Shown here piece by piece: positions 35,633-43,266 of a stretch of DNA of 64,000 nt. Both the position numbers and the translations under genes were made by a program. The stretch's first letter is position 1, and every line of letters starts with the position of its first letter. This DNA comes from Veillonella infantium. GTDB lineage: Bacteria > Bacillota > Negativicutes > Veillonellales > Veillonellaceae. The stretch is taken from contig NZ_PPDD01000010.1 in NCBI RefSeq assembly GCF_002959895.1, positions 1-64,000 of the forward strand. Direction: 5' to 3'. A model generated the notes under the pieces. The model made no database searches and was not told the origin of the DNA. It was given only the letters and a program-made list of their open reading frames with translations.

Positions 35633-37942
35633 ATGCGGTTATTTATTGCGGAAAAGCCATCCATGGCTCGCGAAATTAGTAAGTGCTTGCCGGAAAATAA
35701 GAATATCCAAAAACGGAATGGCTACTTTATTCAAGGCGATGATGTGGTGACATGGGTTGTAGGTCACGTATTACATCAAGCAGAACCTGGTGATTACGAT
35801 GATAAATATGTTCGCTGGCGCCCTCAAGATTTACCTATTGTGCCTGATGAGTGGAAATTATTGGTTACGGATAGTAGTCGTCAACAGTTTGAAACGGTGA
35901 AAGACCTTATCGGTAAAGCTGATATTATCGTTAACGCCGGTGACCCAGATAGGGAAGGGCAACTGTTAGTTGATGAGGTTTTATATTATGTAGGAAATAC
36001 AAAACCTGTACAGCGTATTTTATTAAATGCATTGGACGAAAAATCTGTTCGTGCAGCTCTTAATGATTTGCGAGATAATAAAGACTTTCACAATCTATAT
36101 CAATCTGCATTGGCCAGAGCGCGTGCAGACTGGCTTATTGGAATGAACCTATCTCGCGCATATACCTTATCTGAACGATATAAAGGTAATAAGGTAACAT
36201 TACCTATAGGTCGTGTTAAGACTCCAACGTTAGCACTAGTAGTTCGTAGAGAACGTGAATTAGCCGCATTTAAACCGGTCGATTATTTTACACTAAAGGT
36301 TTTATATAACCATCCAAATGGTGTATTCTGGGCTACGTGGCAACCAACAGATGAACAAAAGGGGCTTGATCCAGATGGTCGTCTCATAAATAAGGCTATT
36401 GCAGATGAATTGGTCGAGCGCTTGCAAGCTGGTCCAGATGGTATTATTAAGGCGGTTACAAAATCCAAAAAGAAAGATGTACAACGCTTACCATTATCCT
36501 TGTCATCTTTACAGGTATTGGCTGGTAAAGCATTCTCCTATGATCCGCAAACTGTACTTGATACAGCTCAGAAATTATATGAGAAAAAGTTGACTACGTA
36601 TCCTCGTTCTGATTGTGAATATTTACCACCAAATCAGTATGGTGATCGCAATGCTATCCTCAATAATTTGCAGAATGCTGGCGATGAAAGGTTAGCACAA
36701 TGGGCTACAGATGCCGATCGTTCTATTAAGAGCCGCGCATGGAATGAAAAGAAAATTACCGCCCATCACGCAATTATTCCTACTACTGTAGCGTGTAATA
36801 TGAATAGTTTGTCTCGTGAGGAGCGCAATATTTACTTCCTCATTAGTCAGGCTTATATTGCTCAATTCTATGGTGAGCACGTGTATGAACAAACTAAAAT
36901 TGTAGTGGAACAATGTAAGGAAGAGTTTGTTGCTAATGGTCGTGTAGTTATAGACGAAGGATGGAAGTTGCTTTATAAACGACAAAAGTCCAAATCGATG
37001 ACAGATAATGATGAACCTGATTTAACTGATGAACGTGGCGCAGAATCTGACTCTAAAAAAGAGGCTATTGAAGAAACGGATCATTTGCCGGCTGTTAAGA
37101 AAAATGATTCCGTTCTTTATACAGATTCCTCTGTAGAGGCGAAACAAACAAAACCACCATCTCGTTTTACACCATCTACATTGTTGCAAGCGATGAAGGA
37201 AATTCATAAATTTGTAAAAAACGAAGATTTGAAAAAACAGTTAAAGGCTGTATCTGGTATAGGCACAGAGGCGACTCGTGCTAATATTATTGACGAACTC
37301 ATCAGTCGTGGTTTTATGAAAACTTCGGGGAAGAAGCAAGTTCTATCACCTACGGAAACAGGCTATCTTTTAGTAGATGCATTGCCTGATGAATTGTTGT
37401 ATCCTGATGAAACGGCAGTTTGGGAAGAACGTTTGGCCCTCATGAGTGAAGGGGAGGATACATTGGATTCCTTCTTATCTGATCAAGTTAAGTTTTTACA
37501 GTTATTGATTGATAAGCTTGGCTTTGATAAACAGGTAAACTCTGGTCAAATGATGCCAAATGTAGTTCGCACGATAACGAATCAAAATCGTAAACGACCT
37601 ATGGATAATGAAAATGTAGACTTATCTACTTTGCCTATATGTCCGAAATGTAATAAGGGACGTATGCAACAGCGTAATGGTAAATATGGTGCTTTTTTAG
37701 GTTGTACCAATTATCCAACTTGTAAACATACACAACCAATCGATGGAGAGACTTCAACTGGTGAAAGTAATATCATTCTATCTGAAGAAGAAAAGAAATA
37801 TAAATGCCCACGATGTAAAGAAGGCTATTTTGTTAAACAAGAGGCGAGAGGACGAATTAACTGGGTTTGCAGTAATCGATCTCAATGTAAGACACAATGT
37901 TCTGATGTAAATGGCATGCCAAGTATTTATGCGAACAAATAA
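35633..37942 (+). CDS. topB: DNA topoisomerase III
   Basis: A 769-residue type IA topoisomerase. The Toprim domain starts MRLFIAEKPSMAREISKCLP and includes NAGDPDREGQLLVDEVL. The active tyrosine is in KKLTTYPRSDCEYLP, and EATRANIIDELISRGF is the conserved late segment. Two C-terminal zinc ribbons end it: CPKCNKGRMQQRNGKYGAF with CTNYPTC, and CPRCKEGYFVKQ with CSNRSQC. An acidic, low-complexity insertion sits at about 450-500. It decatenates single-strand-containing DNA during replication and recombination. TAAGGAGGGG lies before the ATG. Confidence 0.95.
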   Translation: MRLFIAEKPSMAREISKCLPENKNIQKRNGYFIQGDDVVTWVVGHVLHQAEPGDYDDKYVRWRPQDLPIVPDEWKLLVTDSSRQQFETVKDLIGKADIIVNAGDPDREGQLLVDEVLYYVGNTKPVQRILLNALDEKSVRAALNDLRDNKDFHNLYQSALARARADWLIGMNLSRAYTLSERYKGNKVTLPIGRVKTPTLALVVRRERELAAFKPVDYFTLKVLYNHPNGVFWATWQPTDEQKGLDPDGRLINKAIADELVERLQAGPDGIIKAVTKSKKKDVQRLPLSLSSLQVLAGKAFSYDPQTVLDTAQKLYEKKLTTYPRSDCEYLPPNQYGDRNAILNNLQNAGDERLAQWATDADRSIKSRAWNEKKITAHHAIIPTTVACNMNSLSREERNIYFLISQAYIAQFYGEHVYEQTKIVVEQCKEEFVANGRVVIDEGWKLLYKRQKSKSMTDNDEPDLTDERGAESDSKKEAIEETDHLPAVKKNDSVLYTDSSVEAKQTKPPSRFTPSTLLQAMKEIHKFVKNEDLKKQLKAVSGIGTEATRANIIDELISRGFMKTSGKKQVLSPTETGYLLVDALPDELLYPDETAVWEERLALMSEGEDTLDSFLSDQVKFLQLLIDKLGFDKQVNSGQMMPNVVRTITNQNRKRPMDNENVDLSTLPICPKCNKGRMQQRNGKYGAFLGCTNYPTCKHTQPIDGETSTGESNIILSEEEKKYKCPRCKEGYFVKQEARGRINWVCSNRSQCKTQCSDVNGMPSIYANK

Positions 37943-37943
37943 A

Positions 37944-37977
37944 AAAGACGCGTACAGATTAATCTGTACGCGTCTTT
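37944..37977. terminator. Bidirectional terminator between topB and the helicase
   Basis: A perfect 34-base palindrome (AAAGACGCGTACAGATT and its complement) lies between two convergent genes. Confidence 0.92.
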
Positions 37978-37981
37978 AGTT

Positions 37982-39280
37982 TTATCTGCGTTTACCGCGA
38001 CGTCCAGTTTGAGATGTAGAGGTACGGCGTTGGCGTGTGTTAGCACCTTTGTGGCCACGAGCTTTATGAGCTTTAGCCTTTGTAGATTGATAGGAACTCG
38101 TAATCTTAGGCTTGCCAGAAGATTTTGCACGTTTTGGAGCAGCACTTGCATTACCTTTAGTTTTAATTTGTCCATCTTTAGTATATTTAGTAAGCGTTGC
38201 TTGGATGGCACGCTCAATACGTCGTAGCCAAGATTCATCCTGTGGCGTAGCAAATGTAACAGCTACACCAGAATTACCTGCACGACCAGTACGACCAATA
38301 CGATGGATATAGTAATCTACGTCGCGTGGTACGTCGTAGTTATAAACATGTGTAATGCCTTCAATATCGATACCGCGAGCTGCAATATCTGTTGCTACTA
38401 AGATTTGTGTCTTAGCTTTTGCAAAATCGCGTAATATTTGAGTGCGGCGACCTTGTGTTAAATCGCCATGCATTTCAGCAATATTTAGGCCTGCAGCAGT
38501 TAACTCATAGGATAAGCGAACTGCACCTTCACGTTTATTACAGAAAACAATGGCCAAGAATGGATTGTCTTCTTCAATCATTTTGATGAGGCGTTCTGTT
38601 TTTTCTTCTGGATTTATCATGTATACACGTTGATCAATAGATTCTAATGTAACATGCTTACCTTCTGCTGTTACAGAGGCTGGTTTTGACATATAAGCTT
38701 TTGCAAGGTTTCTAATCTTATCTGGGATTGTTGCAGAGAATAGTAAAAGTTGTCTGTTAGCATCTGTTTGGCTGATGAGATTTTCGATATCCGGTAAGAA
38801 CCCCATGTGGAGCATTTGATCGGCTTCATCGAGTACGACACGACGAATACAATCTAGGTGAAGTGAACCACGCTTAGCATGATCTAATAGACGGCCAGGC
38901 GTACCTAAGATAACTTGAGGGCGACGTCCTAATTGTTGTAGCTGTGCTTCAATCGTTTTGCCACCGATAAGAGGGAGGATATCCACATTTAAAATGGTAC
39001 CTATTTCTTTTGCTTCGTCAGAAATTTGTTTCACTAGTTCTCGCGTAGGTGCAATGATAAGTACTTGTTCTTGATGCACATCTGTGTGCACCCGTTGAAG
39101 AATAGGTAATAAGAAGGCTAATGTTTTGCCTGTGCCTGTTTGAGCTTTTGCTATGACATCATTCCCTTTGAAAACTACAGGAATGGCTTGTTCTTGAATT
39201 GGAGTGGGCTCCTTGATACCTTGTTTTTGAAGGGCTTGAATGAGTTCATCGCAAACACCTAGAGATTTAAAAGATTTCAT
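37982..39280 (-). CDS. DEAD-box ATP-dependent RNA helicase (CshA/RhlE type)
   Basis: A 432-residue DEAD-box helicase. The Q motif region is FKSLGVCDELIQALQKQG, motif I is AKAQTGTGKTLAFLLP, motif Ia is APTRELVKQ, motif II is VLDEADQML, motif III is FSATIPD, motif V is VATDIAARGID, and motif VI is YIHRIGRTGRAG. A basic tail of about 60 residues (rich in Lys, Arg, Ser) follows, likely RNA-binding. Expected roles are ribosome assembly, mRNA decay and cold adaptation. It is convergent with topB and separated by a shared terminator. Confidence 0.93.
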   Translation of the reverse strand: MKSFKSLGVCDELIQALQKQGIKEPTPIQEQAIPVVFKGNDVIAKAQTGTGKTLAFLLPILQRVHTDVHQEQVLIIAPTRELVKQISDEAKEIGTILNVDILPLIGGKTIEAQLQQLGRRPQVILGTPGRLLDHAKRGSLHLDCIRRVVLDEADQMLHMGFLPDIENLISQTDANRQLLLFSATIPDKIRNLAKAYMSKPASVTAEGKHVTLESIDQRVYMINPEEKTERLIKMIEEDNPFLAIVFCNKREGAVRLSYELTAAGLNIAEMHGDLTQGRRTQILRDFAKAKTQILVATDIAARGIDIEGITHVYNYDVPRDVDYYIHRIGRTGRAGNSGVAVTFATPQDESWLRRIERAIQATLTKYTKDGQIKTKGNASAAPKRAKSSGKPKITSSYQSTKAKAHKARGHKGANTRQRRTSTSQTGRRGKRR

Positions 39281-39533
39281 GGATCGTCCTTTCTATAATA
39301 CATATTATATTAATTATACCTTATGCAGATAGGAGGGGCAAATAAATTGAATTGTTATAGCTAGACCACAGTAGTAGTGGGGGTGCGATAGACTATTTTA
39401 AATACATAGGTGTGAAATTATATTGAAGATCACAACTAGTTGATAATAAATCGATAAATAACGATGTGATGAATATTTATGAGAATGGAAAATATTAAAA
39501 TATAAATGTTTAAAGAAATTTCAAAGTTATAAA

Positions 39534-39563
39534 TGAGAATGATTAAATTATCAGTAATGATAA
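39534..39563. promoter_or_regulatory. Distal Fur-box-like cluster
   Basis: TGAGAATGATTAAAT (39534-39548) resembles the 7-1-7 Fur core TGATAATNATTATCA. It overlaps by one base with the inverted pair TTATCA and TGATAA (39548-39563). It lies about 170 bases upstream of the feoA -35. Confidence 0.45.
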
Positions 39564-39661
39564 TCTTAGTAGTGCTTCTTATTTGGTGGGGCAATTATGA
39601 TTTGTGTTGGTTCATAAAAAGCTATACCCTAAAGGGTTTATTTTGATTAATGATAAAATAA

Positions 39662-39682
39662 TTCTCATATTTAATATGAGAA
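39662..39682. promoter_or_regulatory. Inverted repeat, possible regulator site
   Basis: TTCTCATAT and ATATGAGAA form a perfect 9-bp inverted repeat with a three-base centre. The overlapping upstream TGATAAAATAATTCTCA (from 39651) is Fur-box-like. It lies between the other two Fur-like sites. Confidence 0.4.
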
Positions 39683-39719
39683 AAAAATATATATATGACA
39701 TAGAAAATAACCATAAAAA

Positions 39720-39759
39720 TGATAATAATTGTTGAAATTAATGCTCGATTTGGTATAAT
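39720..39759 (+). promoter_or_regulatory. feoA promoter with overlapping Fur box
   Basis: TTGAAA (39732-39737), a 16-base spacer and TGGTATAAT (TATAAT at 39754-39759, extended -10). The Fur-like TGATAATAATTGTTG (39720-39734) overlaps the -35, where a bound repressor would block RNA polymerase. Confidence 0.6.
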
Positions 39760-39837
39760 ATCTTAAGATATTAATACGCATTATTATTTGGTGTGTTTAA
39801 TATGAGGTTGTTAGGTACAATAATTAGGAGGTGTCGT

Positions 39838-40071
39838 ATGGCTATCAAAAAGTTAAAAGACATGAAACCAGGTGAGTCTGGTCTTATTGTTGCACTACAT
39901 GGCAGTGGCAATGTTAAGCATCGTCTAATTGACATGGGTCTCGTACATGGTACAAAAATCCATGTTATGAAGTTTGCCCCTTTGGGTGATCCAGTGGAGA
40001 TCAAAGTAAAAAACTTTGAATTAGCACTTCGTACAAGCGAAGCTGGCATGATTGATGTAGAGGTTCAATAG
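39838..40071 (+). CDS. feoA: Ferrous iron transport protein FeoA
   Basis: A 77-residue SH3-like FeoA: AIKKLKDMKPGESGLIVAL, then HRLIDMGLVHGTKIHVM and ALRTSEAGMIDVEV. It is a small cytoplasmic partner of FeoB. The start at MAIKKL was chosen because TAGGAGG lies eight bases upstream and the family begins here; an in-frame start 45 bases earlier has no site. feoB follows after nine bases. Confidence 0.95.
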   Translation: MAIKKLKDMKPGESGLIVALHGSGNVKHRLIDMGLVHGTKIHVMKFAPLGDPVEIKVKNFELALRTSEAGMIDVEVQ

Positions 40072-40080
40072 GAGGTTCAC

Positions 40081-42450
40081 ATGGCAGAAAAAGGGCAAAT
40101 TCGTATTGCCTTAGCAGGTAACCCTAACTGTGGTAAAACGACAATGTTTAACAATATCACAGGGGCGAAGCAACACGTTGGTAACTATGCCGGCGTTACA
40201 GTAGAAAAAAAAGAAGGTTATACTAATTTTAATGGTCAAGAGCTATTATTTATTGACTTGCCAGGTACATATAGCTTAACAGCTCGTTCCTTGGATGAGT
40301 TAGTAGCTCGTAATGTTATCGTAAACGATAATCCAGATGTAATCGTAAACGTTCTTGATGCATCTAACTTGGAACGTAACTTGTATTTAGCGGCACAATT
40401 GTTGGAACTTGAAAAGCCAATGGTTATTGCTCTAAACATGTCTGACGTTGCTGAAGATATGGGCATTAAATACGACCTTAAAAAAATGGCTGAATTAACA
40501 GGTGCTACCATTGTTAGTACAGTAGGCCGTACAAATATTGGTACAAAAGAGTTGTTAGAAGCAACAATTAGCGTAGCTGCTTCTCAAAAAGCACCTGGTG
40601 TAACAGTTGACTATGGCGATTTACTAGAAGGCAAAATTGCTGAGCTTGTAGAAGAGCTTAAGAAATCTGGTACTGTTACATATCCACTTCGTTGGATTGC
40701 TATCAAGCTATTGGAAAAAGATGCTGATGTTATTGGTAAGGTTATGCGTTTTGATAATACAGAAGCTGTTATTCAAAAAGCTGAAGCTATTCGTGAGGAA
40801 ATTAAAAATCAAGTTGATCTTGATATCGTATTCCAAGAATATCGTCACCGTTTTGCTGTAGAAGTATATAATACATGCTTAACACAAGCGCCAACAACAT
40901 TGGAAACACGTTCTGATCGTTATGACAAAATTTTAACGCACCGTATTTGGGGTTTACCAATTTTTATGTTGGTTATGTGGTTATTGTTTAACTTCGTAAA
41001 TACAGTTGGTGCTGTTCCACAAGGTTGGATTGAAGATGGCTTCACAGCATTGCAAGCATGGGTTGTAACTGCTATTCCAGAAGGTCAATTACAATCACTT
41101 ATCTCTGATGGTATCATCGCCGGCGTAGGTGCGGTTCTTTCTTTCGTACCATTAATTCTATTATTATTCTTGGGCATCTCTTTCTTAGAAGATACTGGCT
41201 ATATGGCGCGTGCGGCATTCGTTATTGACCGTGTAATGCGTGCTTGTGGTTTACATGGCAAATCCTTTATTCCATTGTTATTAGGCTTTGGTTGTTCCGT
41301 ACCATCCGTAATGGGCGCTCGTATCCTTGATAACTATAAGGATCGAATGGTGACTATCTTGATTACACCATTTATGAGCTGTTCCGCTCGTTTGCCTGTA
41401 TATACATTGTTTGCAGCAGCATTTTTCCCACCTGAATGGTCTGGTACTGTAGTATTTGGTGTATATGCATTAGGTATTGTATTTGGTATCATCTTTGCTA
41501 AAGTTTTCCGCAAATATTTATTCTCTGGTGAAGCTGAACCATTCGTAATGGAATTACCTCCATATCACTTGCCTACCTTAAAAGCAACTTTGATGCATAT
41601 GTTTGAACGCGGTATTTTGTACCTCAAAAAAGCTGGTACATTTATCATGGCTGCATCTATCTTAGTATGGTTCATTACAGCGTATCCAATGGATGTTGAA
41701 TACTCCAAAGATTATGATGCGTTGCATGATCAAGTAGCTCAAACATATGAAATGAAAGATGCAGAAACTTTGTCTCATTTTGGTATTACTACAGATGAAC
41801 AAAAAGACCAAGTTAATGAAATCGTTGATAATATGAAATCTACCGTAGCAGATGCTACTTCAGCAGCAGAAAGTAATCAAGAACCTGCTCCTGAAGTTGC
41901 AGTAGAAGAAGATTCTGAAGCACCTGAACTATTTAATGATATTAAAGATGAAAATAAAGACTTGTTCCCTGCAGCATGGGCAATGTACAAAAACAGTGCT
42001 AACTTAGATGCAGAAAATCAAAAAATTGATGAAGAACAAAAATCTGAAAAATTAGAACAATCCTATGCTGCTATGTTTGGTAAAGCAATTAACCCAGTTC
42101 TTGAACCATTGGGCTTCGATTGGAAAATCGGTGTATCTCTTGTGGCTGGTTTAGCAGCTAAAGAAGTCGTTGTATCTACATTGGGTACTATTTATGCAGT
42201 AGGTGGTGATACAGATCATCCTCAAGCATTGACTGATTATTTACAAAATGACCCACACTTCACACCATTAATTGCATTAACATTGATGCTATTCGTACTA
42301 ATCTATCCTCCATGTATCGCAGCTTTAGCTGTTATTAAACGTGAAACTGGTTCTTGGAAATGGATGTTGTTCATGTTCTGCTATGAAAATGCATTTGCAT
42401 GGATTGCATGTTTCATCTTCTATAATATAGGTCGCGCATTAGGTTTCTAA
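40081..42450 (+). CDS. feoB: Ferrous iron transporter FeoB
   Basis: A 789-residue Fe2+ transporter. The N-terminal GTPase has G1 GNPNCGKTTMFN, G3 DLPGTYSL and G4 NMSD, followed by a helical domain to about 260. The membrane part begins near 290 (RIWGLPIFMLVMWLLFNFVN) and has two Gate-type repeats with LLGFGCSVPSVMGARIL and SLVAGLAAKEVVVSTLG. Residues about 540-665, between membrane helices, form a long acidic segment rich in Glu, Asp, Ala and Gln. A TAGGAGG site supports the start. Expression is likely Fur-controlled through the feoA promoter. Confidence 0.97.
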   Translation: MAEKGQIRIALAGNPNCGKTTMFNNITGAKQHVGNYAGVTVEKKEGYTNFNGQELLFIDLPGTYSLTARSLDELVARNVIVNDNPDVIVNVLDASNLERNLYLAAQLLELEKPMVIALNMSDVAEDMGIKYDLKKMAELTGATIVSTVGRTNIGTKELLEATISVAASQKAPGVTVDYGDLLEGKIAELVEELKKSGTVTYPLRWIAIKLLEKDADVIGKVMRFDNTEAVIQKAEAIREEIKNQVDLDIVFQEYRHRFAVEVYNTCLTQAPTTLETRSDRYDKILTHRIWGLPIFMLVMWLLFNFVNTVGAVPQGWIEDGFTALQAWVVTAIPEGQLQSLISDGIIAGVGAVLSFVPLILLLFLGISFLEDTGYMARAAFVIDRVMRACGLHGKSFIPLLLGFGCSVPSVMGARILDNYKDRMVTILITPFMSCSARLPVYTLFAAAFFPPEWSGTVVFGVYALGIVFGIIFAKVFRKYLFSGEAEPFVMELPPYHLPTLKATLMHMFERGILYLKKAGTFIMAASILVWFITAYPMDVEYSKDYDALHDQVAQTYEMKDAETLSHFGITTDEQKDQVNEIVDNMKSTVADATSAAESNQEPAPEVAVEEDSEAPELFNDIKDENKDLFPAAWAMYKNSANLDAENQKIDEEQKSEKLEQSYAAMFGKAINPVLEPLGFDWKIGVSLVAGLAAKEVVVSTLGTIYAVGGDTDHPQALTDYLQNDPHFTPLIALTLMLFVLIYPPCIAALAVIKRETGSWKWMLFMFCYENAFAWIACFIFYNIGRALGF

Positions 42451-42551
42451 TCTAGAGTCGCTAAATAGGAGAGTTTAGCCACTTTTAGATTCTTTAAACA
42501 AAAATGAATTAGAAAAATGCGATTTTGTTATAAGTAATTTAAAAATAATAC

Positions 42552-42591
42552 TTGATAATTATCAATATTCGTGGTTAAATGATAATGAGAA
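42552..42591. promoter_or_regulatory. Fur-box-like sites upstream of the FeoB-associated genes
   Basis: TTGATAATTATCAA (42552-42565) is a perfect 14-base palindrome built from GATAAT half-sites. A further GATAATGAGAA lies at 42581-42591. They lie about 100 bases before the Cys-rich peptide gene, giving this second transcription unit its own iron control. Confidence 0.6.
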
Positions 42592-42681
42592 AAGGGAAAT
42601 ATCCTATAGATATTGCTTTTATCTTATTTATCACTAAGACACATATTATAATTTAGTAGATATTGAGAAAGAGGCATAATA

Positions 42682-42885
42682 ATGGATAATCTTGTTATAG
42701 GACTCATAGTTGTATTAGCATTAGCTTATATCGGTACTAAAATTTATAAGCAAGTGTCTGGAAAAGGTGGTTGCGGCTGTGGCGGTGGCTCCGATTCTGG
42801 CTCTAAAAAATCTTCTGGTTGCGGTGGTAACTGCAGCTGTGATGGTTCCAATAAGGCATTAGGCATAAAACGTACCGCTAAGTAA
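42682..42885 (+). CDS. FeoB-associated Cys-rich membrane protein
   Basis: A 67-residue peptide. It has one N-terminal membrane helix (about 4-22, VIGLIVVLALAYIGTKIY), then a cytoplasmic Gly/Ser/Lys linker with clustered cysteines (GGCGCGGG, SSGCGGNCSCDG; five Cys in all). Such peptides regularly follow feoB in Firmicutes and are annotated as FeoB-associated Cys-rich proteins; an FeoC-like or metal-relay role is assumed but not shown. It lies 231 bases after feoB with its own Fur-like box, so it may not depend on feoAB transcription. GAGAAAGAGGC precedes the ATG. Confidence 0.85.
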   Translation: MDNLVIGLIVVLALAYIGTKIYKQVSGKGGCGCGGGSDSGSKKSSGCGGNCSCDGSNKALGIKRTAK

Positions 42886-42909
42886 GCTAATACGAATTCT
42901 GAATTTGAT

Positions 42910-42939
42910 AGAGGGGTCTCTATAATGGGCTCCTCTTTT
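42910..42939 (+). terminator. Weak terminator or attenuator hairpin
   Basis: AGAGGGGTC pairs imperfectly with GGCTCCTCT, followed by TTTT. It may reduce read-through from the Cys-rich peptide gene into the next gene. Confidence 0.45.
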
Positions 42940-42990
42940 CAAATATAGTAATTAAATTTTTTATCATATTTAGTAGAAAGGAATATTATC

Positions 42991-43251
42991 ATGTTCAACA
43001 TCGATCAAAAAAATCTTAAAAACGCTAATTTATTCGCAGCAGGTCTTGCATTGGGTACTGTAGGTCTTAAAGTTTTAACTTCTAAAGATGCTAAAAAAGT
43101 ATATGCTGGTATCGTAGCAGCTGGCCTTCGCGCTAAAGAAACTGTATTAGAAACAGCTGAAAAAGTACAAGCATCCGCATCTGATGTATTAGCAGAAGCT
43201 CAAGAAATCAACGAAGCACGCAACGAAGAAATCTTTGAAGAAAATAAATAA
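42991..43251 (+). CDS. Small helical protein, DUF6110-like
   Basis: An 86-residue protein with a weakly hydrophobic N-terminal helix (ANLFAAGLALGTVGLKVLTS), a short segment SKDAKKVYAGIVAAGLRAKE, and a long charged amphipathic helix to the end. It matches my recollection of the DUF6110 family found beside metal P-type ATPases in Firmicutes; no biochemical role is known. AGAAAGGAA lies upstream of the ATG. The ATPase gene begins 15 bases downstream, so the two are almost surely co-translated partners. Confidence 0.7.
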   Translation: MFNIDQKNLKNANLFAAGLALGTVGLKVLTSKDAKKVYAGIVAAGLRAKETVLETAEKVQASASDVLAEAQEINEARNEEIFEENK

Positions 43252-43266
43252 TAGAAGGATTTAACT

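Larger units (their letters stand above)
39281..39837. other. Long regulatory intergenic region upstream of feoAB
   Basis: About 560 bases between the reverse-strand helicase and feoA with no credible gene. It holds at least three Fur-box-like sequences, near 39534-39563, 39652-39682 and 39720-39734. Other contents are a small ACCC/GGGT hairpin near 39627-39638 and the feoA promoter. The first 250 bases show nothing else recognisable. Confidence 0.55.

Noticed and set aside
39589-39611. A six-codon mini-frame preceded by GGTGGGG in the feoA leader
   Set aside because: Too short and the supposed ribosome binding site is a chance G-run; no conservation evidence available.
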